Assembly: GCA_001910725.1 (NCBI GenBank)
Contig: MJGA01000008.1
Location: 248,001-312,000 of the forward strand
Direction: 5' to 3'
DNA length: 64,000 nt
DNA from: Phanerodontia chrysosporium
Lineage: Eukaryota; Basidiomycota; Agaricomycetes; Polyporales; Phanerochaetaceae
The position numbers and the translations under genes are program-made. This document shows positions 15,269-26,506 of this stretch, piece by piece. Below the pieces are notes generated by a model. That model was not told where the DNA came from and searched no databases. It saw only the letters and a program-made list of their open reading frames with translations. The stretch's first letter is position 1. Each line of letters begins with the position of its first letter.

Positions 15269-17272
15269 TTAGCACTGCGATGACGAGCACATAAAGACAC
15301 AGCCAGACACAGACAAGCGGAGAGAACGATACATCACGTTAGCACGAACCTGGAAAGAGTACAAGAGACATGGCTTACGATCATCTTCGTAGTTTGTGAA
15401 TACCACAGCATTGAACGCATGTACCTCGTACAACGCCGACAATCCCTGAAAGCGTGCATTAGCTTGGATGGCCCCACCCACACCAAGCCGCAGCTTACCG
15501 AGATGAGCTCGTTCGGATTCCCCTCCAACGCGATGCGACTCCACCGCGCCAGAGGCGGGAGCATGTTCGCGAGGCGCACGCGCGGCTCCTGGCCGAGGGC
15601 GGCGTTCGGGTCTTCCCAGGCTGCGCCCTGCGCGTCGGGGTTTCCGAATATGTTCTGCTCAACGCCGGAGAGGAGGATGTCCGTTGCTGTGTCGAGACAC
15701 GTCGCGAGCACGCGCGCGAATGAGCCGGACGCGATGTGCGTGCGCGTTTCGGCGAGGAGAGCGTCGAAGGTGCTGTCAGGGGCGACAGCGTAGTGCAGAT
15801 TCACCCCCGCGCTGATGAGTGTGTGCCGCAGCATCTCGTCCGTCGGCGGGAGGAGAGTGGATATGAAGCTGCTTGGTGCTCAGAAGAGTAGGAGGGCTAG
15901 ACCGTACAGGTAGAACACACCTTGTCTGTCTCTCCGTGCCTTCAAACGTAATCTCATAGTCGACACGTCGGCGAACATCGAGCAAAAGTCGATGCAGCTC
16001 GCTTGCGGATAGCTTTTGTTTTAAACTCACACTGAGACATACTCAGTACGCATATAGTCAGCACTGGAGCGGCGACGTACTCTTCAAATACCTCTTCCAC
16101 CGCTCGTCGCACTCGCTCACCCACGTCCTTCCACCCGACGTGCAACAGCCACCACTGAAGCGTGAGATACTTGTGCTGCAAATCCTCAGGAAGATCTGGG
16201 TAGCTGAGGATGTCATGCGCGTTGTGATCTTCGTCTAGACCCATAAACAGGTTGTATAAGGAGCGATTCTCTGCGCGTCTTTCGTGATGTGCCTTCTTGA
16301 TCACGTCCAGGACGTATTTTCTCCGTGCTAACATGTTCAACTGAATGTGGATAAGCATAGACAGCAGCGTCATGGAGTATAATGTAGTCAACGTCCGTGT
16401 AACAGCTACGAACAAGCATGAGCAAGGAATCGCACTACATGCCACGAAAACACGTACTTAGCATTTTCACTTCTTTCCATAACTCCGCTTTACTCCTCGT
16501 GAACGATTGTGGCGCGGACAGTTCTTGGCGAGCAAGCTGGCGTGGCGAGGCTCAGGTACGCACAAGCTTGGATGAAGGGATACATACCGCAACATCGCCG
16601 TAACTGACCGAGCTATTGCTGATGAACGATTCCGACAAATCCGTTCCCACATGGGACGACTCGGGAGATGAATTGCTTAGGGACTCGGAAGCGCTTGTCG
16701 TAGTACACGGCTCATGCACCTCTGGCACCTGTCCGCTCGACAGGTTGTCCACCCAGCTTGACGTAGATGCGCCAAGCCCAGAGGTTGTGCTTGTATCGTC
16801 CTGGACAGACGAGATGACAGAGACAGAGCCATTCTCCGAACGAGCGTCGGCTGGGGGAGCGTTCGAGGTCAATACGGGAATAGCGTCTCGCTCTGCTGGC
16901 GCAACGTCCTCTCCAGCCTTCTGTCTCCTGACCATCTCTTGTAGCTCTGAGGTGATCGCCTCGACATCCATGCCGTCCATGATCTGCTGGTGCAGGTTGG
17001 GCAACATCTCCAGGATGGTAAAGTCGATGTCGCGCTCATTCTGGGTGAACCTCCGATAGATGCTGCATGCTTCCTGAGTGTCAAAGAGACTACACGAGTG
17101 CATATGCGACGCACCTGTCCTCAGCCAACTTCTGTATATGCTGCGCGTCTCGGAGCTCTGTGATGCGAGCTGCGATGTGCCTCCACGTCAGGTAGACTCC
17201 TCCGGCGACATACGCATTGCGTCGTATGCTATCCTTGCGCTCCCGGAGGTAGTTGGTCACGGAGGCGAGCAT
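15269..17272 (-). CDS. PEX3: Peroxin-3, peroxisome membrane biogenesis factor
   Basis: PEX3 anchors PEX19 at the peroxisome membrane and inserts peroxisomal membrane proteins. The N-terminus has the family order: a short MLASVTNYLRERKDSIRRNA segment, a transmembrane stretch (YVAGGVYLTWRHIAARI), then a charged region with FTQNERDIDFTILEMLP. Later marks are SKAELWKEVKML, the SMTLLSMLIHIQLNMLARRKYV helix, LQWWLLHVGWKDVG, and the C-terminal GLSALYEVHAFNAVVF. Seven exons are inferred: 17272-17115, 17073-16588, 16536-16458, 16405-16081, 16031-15921, 15871-15499 and 15445-15269, about 569 aa. The first intron is short (41 bases) and joins in phase only if one G is missing at the exon end near 17115. 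A long Ser/Thr-rich acidic insert (about 16620-16870) makes the protein longer than yeast PEX3. The last 35 residues are not family-like and may include an unrecognised splice. Confidence 0.88.
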
Positions 17273-17418
17273 GTCGGGGAGAGAGAGCAAGGGAGCATCC
17301 CTTCATGACAGGACAAAGTCAACCCGAGCGGGCGGCACCAAACACGTGCAAGCCTAGGATTGACGCTCTCCGTTTCGCTCTCTCCCTCCATCATCCCCGC
17401 CGCGAACACACACCAACC

Positions 17419-17878
17419 ATGGTCCGTCTGCGTCTGCGCTGTCGCCGTGCTCGCTGATGCCGACGTTCTCTGCAGGGCGGAGGCGCAAGATATCCCTACC
17501 CGAAGTATGTCTGGTCCCCAGCGGGTGCGCGCGCTTTCTCCCGAGTCGCACCGGCCGCGGGTTGCTGAACGCTTTGCACGCAGGTGGCTGGTGGACGCGC
17601 CCCTCCAACTGGAAGTCCAACACTGCTGTCGCGTTTGGAATGATCTTTGCCATTACGTACGGTGCTTGGCAAGTCAGCGCAGACAAGGAGGTGCGTGGCC
17701 AGGCGACGCAGGAAGAGCATGTCACATTAATGCCCTGCTTTTGCAGTGGAGACATGTAGAACCCACGAGGCCGATACCTTCCATGAAGGTGCGTAGTGCA
17801 GCCCGCTCTATACTCTTCCATAATGACGTTGTCTTGCAGTGGGCGAAGCAGTATACAGAGAAGAAACAAGAGCAATAG
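17419..17878 (+). CDS. Small single-helix membrane protein, start codon alone in exon 1
   Basis: Five exons (17419-17421, 17476-17524, 17584-17690, 17747-17788 and 17840-17878) give 79 aa in perfect phase. The protein begins MGGGARYPYPKYVWSPAGG, then GWWTRPSNWKSN, one hydrophobic helix (AVAFGMIFAITYGAWQVS), and a basic tail with PTRPIPSMKWAKQY. This looks like a fungal mitochondrial inner-membrane accessory protein, possibly of respiratory complex I, but I cannot name it securely. The coding part of exon 1 is just the ATG: the donor GTCCGT follows directly, and the alternative unspliced reading runs into a stop at once. The start of PEX3 lies 147 bases away in divergent orientation, so the two share a promoter. 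No frameshift is seen. Confidence 0.7.
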
Positions 17879-18783
17879 ACAGCTCGTGTCTCAATCTCGA
17901 GTGTTATAGATTTGTTTGCATCGATTGAGCATTCGAACGCAATGCCCCGGATATGAAAAGACTATGGCAACTTCATCCGTAGTCAGCAGTATGGCACCTC
18001 GGACCTGTGTCGCTCGAGATTCGGAGAGCGCGTGGTGGCCGTGGTCTGATGTGCACAGGGAAAACTGCTTCGCTTGGTTTCTGCGAGTTGCTTGTGCAGC
18101 GTGTATCAGAGATACGTTTGCTGAATACTTCCCGAGGAGATCTTCTGTCGCTTCTGGAGCCGCCTGCTATGAATGCCCCATTGAACAATAACCGAGAGTC
18201 TGGAGCATGTCCTATGTGCGTGTTCCCAACGATCCCGCCAGGTTGTGGCGGAGACACGTTGACTGCTGTATCACCCACCAGCCGTTCTGTGCAGCATGGG
18301 CTGGGAAGAGCGTGTGATTATTCTGTTTATCGCCGTAGGTCCTGTCCGAACACATGTGGGCCTTTACGTCGCTAAATGCACTTGGCCAGGGTGCTTGCTA
18401 TGATATGGGGCGACAGCTGCTCGGCATTCAATGCGTGGCCCAGTGAAAAGACTGCACACGGCTCAAAGATGTGACAGTCGCACTAGGCTGTGCATGCAGC
18501 ATGTCAGGACAATTATCCCGAGAGAGAATGATCATATTGCGCAGCGTCCATGAACTAATATATGTGGTCATAGGTTCGAGCAGAGTCGGGGAAATCAGTG
18601 ATATCACCGAGATCCCGCGAGCCGCGAAACTCAAAGCGGGCATGGAGAGCTGTTGGTCGTGTTACCGGCAGTGCAGCATGGTCGGGGGACCTTTTGCCAA
18701 AGGCCAGAGTCCGGCGGACCGCGACTGGGACACCGGCGGATAGGACGGGGAGGAAGGCATGTCTGTGGAGCTTGGTTTGCAAC
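17879..18783. other. Convergent intergenic region
   Basis: This 0.9 kb separates the small membrane protein (+) from Clp1-like gene 1 (-). Open frames here are short and unsupported. Confidence 0.45.
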
Positions 18784-19853
18784 CTAAACATTACGTCTTG
18801 GGTGACTGTCCTGCACTACTCCCGGAGGACTAGTGTCAGGCCCAGAACCCGCTGCCTCGCGACCGCCAGAGGATGTCCCAGCCGCCTGCGTCGCCGGCGC
18901 CGCGTCCGCGGGCTGCCCAGCCTGGCGAGCATCCCGCGAGGGAGCCCCTCGCGCTCCTTGCCCTTCCTCTTCCTTTCCGCCGCCTCCTCGCGGCGGCGCG
19001 CGCGGGAGCGGTCATCGCGGTACTCCGCGCGGTGCTTGTACGCCGCCGCCACGGTGTTCCACGCGTTGCTCGTGATGTCCTGGATCGCGTGCGCGCGCGG
19101 CGCGAGGAGGAGCACGTTGCGCCAGAGCCCGCCGTTGGACGCGTACAGCGCGCGCAGCTCGTCGTCGCTGTGCGCGCGAGCGAGCGCCGCCGCCTGTGCG
19201 GGGTATGCCGGGAACTCGCCGAGCACGGCCGTCGGCAGGAGGTGCGCCGCGAGCTGCGCGACGCACACGAGCGGCCGCGCGGGCTCCGGCGTCGGCGTCG
19301 GTGTGCGCGGGTTTGCGATGGATGACTGAGAACCGAAGCTGGCGGTCGTCGCCGGCGTGGGTGGAGGGGTATGGAGCGACGTCGAGGTGCTCTTGAACGA
19401 GTCGGGAGATGGTGGCGGGGTCAGCTCTGCGGGCGGCTTGGTCGGCAGGAAGTCCCAGAGAGTGTAGAGCAGCAGGAGAGGTATCGTAGGCGGATGTGGC
19501 GCCTCTAGAATGAGCGTAGGGAGCGTGATCTTCCAGTCACCGCTGGTTGTGTCTACGTAGGGCACGCCGAGTTGATGTGTTGTCGTAGGCTGTCGTGCCA
19601 ACGGTTTCTGCAGCTTGTCGACATTTTGGAAGGTGGCACTGAAAGCGGCGAGATCTATGGGTACAATCATGGGTTCGTACTGTTGGTCTTGGGATGCATC
19701 GAGGATAATGAGGGCATGGGTGGGCATGTCGTGTGCTTGTACGGCGTGCATGTCAATGACACTGGGTATCTTGTCAGGGGTGACGCCATTCAGCGTCGTA
19801 AGCGGGCCTTCAAGGTTGTACGCTTGGTACAGTGCTCTGTAGACGTCTGTCAA
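18784..19853 (-). CDS. Clp1-like (clampless) family protein 1
   Basis: A single exon encodes an N-terminal domain (LNGVTPDKIPSVIDMHAV, then PTHALIILDASQ and VPIDLAAFSATF), a segment LEAPHPPTIPLLLLYTLWDFL, a Pro/Ser/Thr-rich linker, and a C-terminal helix pair with GGLWRNVLLLAPRAHAIQD followed by NAWNTVAAAY. The last pattern (LWxNVxxL, about 12 residues, xxAWxxV) is shared with the two other Clp1-like loci in this window. I compare it with the basidiomycete Clp1 family, needed for clamp-cell formation in Coprinopsis. The assignment is tentative. The frame as read stops at 18816 with an implausible arginine-rich end. Adding one G near 18947 gives a typical disordered tail ending at 18784. About 350 aa. 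Confidence 0.55.
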
Positions 19854-21548
19854 CGCGTACGCTTTGTGGGCAGTACCAAGTTGATCGAGCTCACCGAGCT
19901 GGGTCCTCGTACGGACGTTTGTACCAGCGAGGGTACTGCGGCATGGACATTGCGGCCATCTCGGTCGTTCCGGGGCCGTGACGGAAGGCTAAGGAGTGGG
20001 CTCCAGCGTGTATGTGCTCTTTAAGTAGCGCGTCACGGAGGAGACGCAGATAATAGGCCGCGGCGGCAGTGCACAGGCAGGAATGGGGACATGCCGCGAG
20101 TCTGGTGAATGGGGGGATCCGCAGAACGGGGCAGAAACAAACAAACAAAAAGTGGCGAGTATAATATGGACATACACGGCTCCCTCGGGAGTCTCGCGCC
20201 TCTGCGCGTGGCCCGTGTGCGGTGCGGCTGCCGAATCAGTGAGGATCAGTTAAGTCCGATAGGCTGCCTCGCGCAGCGGTCCATGACAAAGGAGCCCGGG
20301 AAAAATACCTTTGCAGCCCCGCCGCTGAACCTTGCACGAGTGCCGGCGGTATTCACAGGGGCAGCGCACCCAAGTCCTCCGACTCCGGGCGTGTAAACGG
20401 ACGCCCACCCGCCGCGGACGTCTCCCACCCCTGCAGCCTGATCCTGATCCCACCATCAGCCGAAAGTGAGTTTCAGCTCGCGAGACAATTGGCTGCCCGG
20501 CGAAGGACAGAGCAGTCCAGGGCTCTGGATGAGGCCCGTTCGGGGCAGGCACAGCGATCGGCGGTGGCGGATGAGTTTCCTGAGCAGCGGGGCCGCCTCG
20601 TGTATGTGAGACGCAGCGACGAGGACAAGCTTGCCAACCTTCTTCGACAGCAAACATCAGGCCTCCCTCGCAACCCGCTGGGCCATGTCGCACCGCCGCA
20701 GGGAGACTCAGGGAGACCGGCATAATTGCGTGCACGCTATCCCCAGAGTGGTCATCGCGGCCTCTTCAGCTGCTGCCACGCAGACGACGGTGGCGGTGGC
20801 TGTAACGTTTCCGGGACCTATTGCTACATTGTTTGTTGGCAATCGTCTGTTCTAGTTGGGGTCTCGTACCGGGATGTGTACGCCAACTAACCGCGACGTA
20901 CTAAAAGATGCAAGGGTAAGTTGACTTTCCTGTCTCGCCGTTTGCGAAGCAAGCATTGTACCAAGCTATCGACTCGCGTGGAAACAGCCGCAGCAGATGC
21001 AGGGTCGGCGTTGTTGAGGTGTCACTGGCACTGAGTGTCCACATTAGCCCGGGCCCATGGTAACAGCAAACAAGAATCTACCATGACCTTGCTTATGCAC
21101 AAGCCTGGGTATATAGTTTCTATGGTAGCAGTGAAGATTCGCCCCCTGAATTTGGGAAGAATCGTGGGAGGAGTTCTCAGAAGGTTGGTAGACGGTGGTA
21201 GTGGAGGCGGACGATGTTAGGCAGGATGGGCAAAGACCGCCCTTTAGTTGCACCGGCTGTTTCTGTTATGCTCGCCACCACCAACATGTGCATGAACGTT
21301 AAACGTTGCACATTGAACATGTGAACCCTCACAGCTTCACAAGCTTCACACTCCCTGTTCGTGGGCAAGGAGGTGTAGTCTTTGAAGATGAGATGAATAG
21401 CCCATCTACAATATTATAACACATTGGTTCACGAATCCTACACATGTAAGTGATCATAAAAAGACAGGCAGATTCCAATTCGTCGAGTAAATTTCGAACA
21501 CTGTTTCAATTACCCTATCATACACCGAGGGACGGACAAAACCATCTT
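19854..21548. other. Intergenic region
   Basis: This 1.7 kb lies upstream of Clp1-like gene 1 and downstream of the SAP-domain gene, both on the minus strand. The largest open frame (20250-20735, minus) resembles nothing and is judged accidental. No repeat or mobile element is recognised. Confidence 0.45.
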
Positions 21549-24500
21549 TCACGCATCCACATCCATGGCCGCACCACTGTCCCGCGCCTTCGGCCGCACA
21601 GTCGCAGCCGCCCCAATCTTACTCGAGCGCCGCGCAATCTCGCTCTGGCGCACCCGTTTCTTCAACAACAGGTCCGCGCCCGCGCCCGACGGCCCGCGCT
21701 GGTTCTTCGCGACGCCCATCGACCGGCGCGGCGTCGCACCGACGCTTGAGCGCGTACGCCCGGCCGCGGGGCCCGCCCCGAGCCGCTGCTGCTGCCCGCC
21801 CGCACCCCACCGCTGACGCTGCGCTGCTGCCCGAGGCGCGCGATGACCTTCGTGCGCGAGATGCGCGGCTTGCGCGCGATGAGCGAGCTCGGCTTCGGCG
21901 GGACAGCCGGCGCGCCGTTCTCGCCATCCACCGCGTCTGCGTCTGCGTCCGCAGCGCCGTCCGTGGCGGCGGCGGAGACGGCAGCAGCAGCGGGCGGCCG
22001 CTTCAGATGTGCGCCGCCCGAGCCGAGCTCAATGTCCTGCATGGCGTCGACCGGAAGGTATTTCATGATGGGGCTCGAGGGCACGTCGAGCGGCGAGCTG
22101 AACACCCGTGCTGTCGGCCGTGCGGGCAGAGCGCGCGGCGTCTTGCTGCTGTTCGTTATCTGCTGCAGCGTGCCCTCGCCTCCGGGCACATTGGCATGTA
22201 GCGTGGCGCGGCTCGGTCCTGCTGCACTCGGTGTTGCGCTGGCGCGCTTCGCCAATGAGCTTGCTGTCGGAGCCATCAGCGTCGAGACCGTGCGCTTGCG
22301 CACTGAGTTCGCTGATCTCGTGCCGGGGGTCTCAGAGGTCGACGATGGTGTGCGGATGATGGGTATCGGAGGGTCAGCCGGAGGCTTCAACCCGAGTGTG
22401 CTGGGGTGGAATGGCCCTGTAGTCGTGCGCGTCCGAGCACCCAATGATGATGCGCCAATACCCACTGGAGGCTTCGGGTTGCTAGTCTTGCGTACGTTCA
22501 ACGGTGTTGTACGGCTCGCTCCAGCAGCATCTGGGGCCGGTTGGTCGAAGGATGGGATAGGAGAACGTGAACGAGCCGAGCCACTCGTCGCTGTCCTGGC
22601 TGGAACTTTCAGCTCGGCTGCGGGTGCTGCAACAGTCTTTGCAAGGCTGCTCGCCGTGGCCTTTTGCGCGACCGAGCCTTTCTCTGCAGACGTCGAGCGT
22701 GGCTGTGCTGGAGGCTTCGCAGGAGCGGCGGGTGCTGGCTTCGAAGCACCAGATCCCATGTTCCACACTTTGCCCACGATTGATTTCGCGACGCCCAGAA
22801 GTCCAAACCGAGACGGCTTTGGCTCTGAGGTAGCAAGTCAGATGCATTACGCCGAATGTTCCTAACTTAGACTCACTTGTTACTGGAGCTCGGCCAGCGA
22901 CGCCGCGACTGCTCCTTCTCCGGATCTCTATCTTCTTCTGGAGCACCTCCCTCTCGCGCTGTCGCTTCTTCTCATCCATCGCCCTTTCAGCAGGTGTCTT
23001 GCCGTCATTGGGCAGGAGCGACACACGGCGTCCCTTGTGCACATCCTCCGCCTCTTCCACACGGATGCGCTTAGACGAGCGGCGGTCTCCGACGTCCTGC
23101 GGCTCCTCGTCCTCCTCATCTGGCTCGTCGCTAAAGCCACCAGGCACCGCCAACTTCTTACGACCCGCGCCGCTGAACACACGCGCCTGAGCGACATTGC
23201 TCTGCTTCTTCGCCGCAGGCCCCGCGCGCGCCAGCGCGACGGCATCACTCTTGCGCTTCTGTCCCAACTGCGGTGCAGGCGCAGACGGCGCGGGGCGCCG
23301 CGCGGCGTAGTGGTTCACGATGGAGTCCATCTTGTCGAACACTTTCTCGTGCGTCTTCGCGAAGCGGTCCGCAGCGGGCTTGTCCTGCCGCGGCGCGGGG
23401 GCCGGGAGCGGCGCCTTGCCCGCGCTCTCGAGAACGGTCTTCTCGATCTTAGGCACGCCCACCTCCGCGAGCCGTCGGTTCATCTCCTCAAGCACATCGT
23501 GGGCGGCGGTGTCGAACTGCGTGTTCGACACACTGTGGCGCGGAAGCGGTGAGCCGAACAGGAAGGGGTCGTTCTGCGGGACGCTGAGCCTGCTCTGCGG
23601 CTTCACAGGGACAGTAAGCTTGTTCGCGCTTGCAGGCGGAGCAGGCTTCGCAGGGGAGAATATGTCCTGGACGTCGTTCGAGGGCATATCCTTCTTGAAT
23701 GGGGTCTCCTTGGGGGTACCTTTAGAGGAAACGGGTTTACCCGGAGTGCTTTTGAACGGTGTCGCTCTGGCTGGGGTAGCAATGCTTGGTGTACTGTTCT
23801 TCTTCAACGTCGACGCGTACGCGGGTGTGAGATCCTCCGGAGGTATGGTAGGGTAGAGTCGACCAGAGTCGAATGTAGCACTGGGAGTTGGTGGCCACAC
23901 GTTCTTCGCAGCGCTAGGAGTGCCCATATCGAGCTCAAGGGTCGTCGAATACGGTGCAAGGCGCGGCGGGGTATCGGTGACCGACTTGGGTGCAGAAGAA
24001 ACGAGGCGGATGGTCGTTGTGACGCCACCGCTTGTGCCAGCACTGAGACGTGCATTGGCCGGTGCGGCTTTGCCGGGCCTAGAAGGAGCCCCTGGAATGG
24101 GTTCTACCGGCGGTTCGTCGTCCAAGGCGAGATCGCTTTGTGAAGGCAGGACGGGGAGAGAACGTGTGGTGCCAATGTCCCTAGGGTCATGTTGAGCCAG
24201 TCCCGCACGCTTCAGTCCGAAAGAGTTGGCTATGGCAGCCTTCAAGTTGGAAGTCACGGAGGCTGTTAGATACACATATCGATAATGTGAGTGAATATAG
24301 GGTTTATATTACGCACTTTTGGAGGTGGCTGTACCAAATTCTCCAGGAGCTGGGATGGTGCGGACACTGCGTACCGATGACAAAATGTTCGACGACCCAG
24401 CCTCGTCGACCTCCTCGATATCATCCATGACTATTTCCCACTGCTCGCTTGGCCGCGGGGTTGCTCGTCCAGGAGGCTATCGTCCATCAAGGGGTCGATC

Positions 24501-24694
24501 TCGTCTTCATCAGAGTCCCTCCATTCGATTGCTTCGGCCGGGAGCTCAGAGGCCTTCTGTCTCAAGCGTTCGATAAGTTCCGCGTTCTTGCCGTTGGCCT
24601 TTAACCCATGCCGCTTGCAGAGTTTCATGAGCTGTTCGCGCTTAAGAGACTTCAAAGCGGGCGAGTGGAAGAGGATTTGGGTCGTGGAAGACAT
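21549..24694 (-). CDS. Large SAP-domain, mostly disordered nuclear protein
   Basis: Residues about 10-45 form a SAP motif (LKSLKREQLMKLCKRHGLKA, then NAELIERLRQ), a DNA-binding helix pair found in chromatin and RNA-processing proteins. The rest of the roughly 1013 residues is Pro/Ser/Thr/Lys-rich and repetitive (TPxKxTP-type blocks, KRKSDA and SKRIRVEEAED basic patches), consistent with a nuclear, phospho-regulated scaffold. A short charged helix (MDEKKRQREREVLQKKIEIRRR) and a conserved-looking C-terminus (LLLKKRVRQSEIARRSSKIG) stand out. Three exons are inferred: 24694-24317, 24262-22877 and 22824-21549. Two single-base gaps must be allowed, near 24464 and near 21810 (a G run); with them the phases close. 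I cannot name an orthologue. The C-terminus was placed by the basic helix and the MDVDA ending, not by the longer chance frame. Confidence 0.72.
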
Positions 24695-26178
24695 GTTCAG
24701 ATATTGTTATAATAATTGGTTGTGAGGGGGTAGGTAGCAAGTATAGGTGGGGAGGCCTGAAGGTCGCGACTAGTAGCGCAGGGAGGAGCGAAAGCAGCCT
24801 GTCCCCAATATCAGCAAGAGCCACGGCAAAAGTCGGTCCGGACGCACCCTGACCACTTTCTTCAGTCCTCTTTCCTATTCCCCTCCTAATTCTCAAGGCT
24901 GTATGGATGCTGTGGGTCGCTGTCGAAGGAGTCGCGGCTGAAGTTGAAGTTGGAGCGCGACTCGAACGAGACGCGCGCAACGGGAAACAAGGTCAGGTGA
25001 CCGCTTGCCAGCCACGCGCCGGTTTCGAGTCGGGGCAGCGGATGTCAACGGCTTCACCCACCGCGCCCGAGTCGAAATATGCGTAAGGACAGGCCTTGTA
25101 TAGTGCGTTTATGTGAGCTGCCTATTATAGCAGATACGGTATAAAGAGTGAGGACTGCAATGCCTGGGCACAGACTCGGTTCGAAAACCTCAGCTTTGGA
25201 CGCGACCTCTAGGCTTCGATTGGGTGACGTGCTAGCCGTCGGGCGATGCATACTGTATCTGAGAGTGCGCACTGATCTTCAACCGTGCTACACACGACCG
25301 AATGTCTGGCGGCACGGGCGCAGCTTCCACGGCGATTCGTCTGGGCTCCATCAGGAGTGTGGGGATGGCACCGCGGTGAGTCACCCCTTCTTTGTCCTGG
25401 CATACAGATCCCTGAAGTGGCGAAGCGCGGTGTATTTTCAGATTGAGCCTATTGGTTGGAGGGCCCAAGCCAGGGCCATCCAAAGGCTAGCGACTCGATG
25501 GTTGCGTGCGATACAGGCTTCAGCATCCACCAGGCATCTTCTGCGCTCTTCCGCCTTAAGCTAGCTTTACCTCAAACAACTTGGCGGTACAAAAGGCTAG
25601 GAGATAGTCAGCCTGCCTACACATTTGTCCAGAAGTACGGTGACAAGATACACGGCCATAGCCCGCCCAGCAACGGGACAGCCTCAAGGCGATAACATCC
25701 TGCACAATATCTATACCCAGACGTGGCAGTTCGTTTGTTTCGTTTCCGCACCAGGCGGCGTAACGTGCAGTCGTGCCCCCGGGAAGAGCCCAGATCGTTC
25801 TGCAAACAAGCCAAAATACACGCCGGGCTTTTCGAGTTGTCCTCGTTTCCTCGGCGCTGCCATCAGGAACCCTTTCTTTCAGAGCCATATATAAACCCCC
25901 TCGCTCACCCGTCTCTTCCTGCTGTCCCTTCTTTCCTTCCCACCCTCAAACATCGCCCATCCGCGTCACCGTCACCTGTCTGCGGACTCCCCAATATATT
26001 CCTCGCACCGACAGCGATGCCCACTATTAACGGTCTCTCCTCACCTTGTTTGTTGGCCACCGACGTCCACTAGCGGTGCCAAAGCTCAACACGTACTCCG
26101 ACCCTTGCTGTTGCCGCCTTTCACTTCACCCGTACGTCGCACGGTTCATCCACGCCGCCACTCAGCGACTTAGTCAAC
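24695..26178. other. Intergenic region with a strong TATA element
   Basis: No gene is supported in this 1.5 kb. The notable element is TATATAAA at 25888-25895, followed by a long CT-rich leader-like tract (25900-25990). This suggests a plus-strand transcription start near 25920, although the downstream coding assignment is weak. Confidence 0.4.
25888..25895 (+). promoter_or_regulatory. TATA box, plus-strand transcript near 25.9 kb
   Basis: A perfect TATATAAA is followed by pyrimidine-rich sequence typical of a fungal start region. It is the best promoter-like signal in a stretch without a clear gene. Confidence 0.4.
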
Positions 26179-26506
26179 ATGATGCGGCGGTGCTTCAGCC
26201 GCTTGCGCGAAACGTGGCGTCGGTTTTTGCGTCGCCTCCTGTTGCTTATTGTGGCAGGTATAGCAGTAACCGTTGGCTAGGCCATCACCGCCTACGATCA
26301 CTAACTGGTATTGTCTGTAGTATATGTAAGCTCTCGTTATACACCTACGCTATGGCCTGTTTGGCTGTCGCCACAACCTACCCCTCACCTTCTACCGCCA
26401 CCCCAACCCCACTTCTTTCAACTACCTCCATCGTGCCACCCGTTTCCCAATGATTTATGCTCGGCATGGCGCTAGCAGCCAGCCATCGAAGGACGTCTTT
26501 GAATAA
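26179..26506 (+). CDS. Possible small membrane protein (weak)
   Basis: The frame begins MMRRCFSRLRETWRRF and continues into a hydrophobic stretch LLRRLLLLIVA: a basic head followed by a short membrane segment. An intron at 26258-26330 would join it to a second exon ending at 26506, giving about 83 aa. Other acceptors give equally plausible S/T/P-rich ends, so the 3' structure is not settled. The only external support is the TATATAAA and CT-rich leader 250-290 bases upstream. No homologue is recognised and the locus could be non-coding. Confidence 0.22.

Noticed and set aside
17075..17114. Alternative 25-base first intron in PEX3 (GTGCGT to TGTAG)
   Set aside because: It gives a phase-correct join, but a 41-base intron with one missing G at the exon end fits the general error pattern and yields a better family match (EDR followed by EACSIYRR).
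18598..19329. Long plus-strand frames opposite Clp1-like gene 1
   Set aside because: Antisense shadows of a GC-rich coding strand with no homology.
21843..22865. 340-codon plus-strand frame opposite the SAP gene
   Set aside because: The minus-strand reading has consistent splice phases, a SAP domain and a continuous C-terminus; the plus frame mirrors its low-complexity codons.
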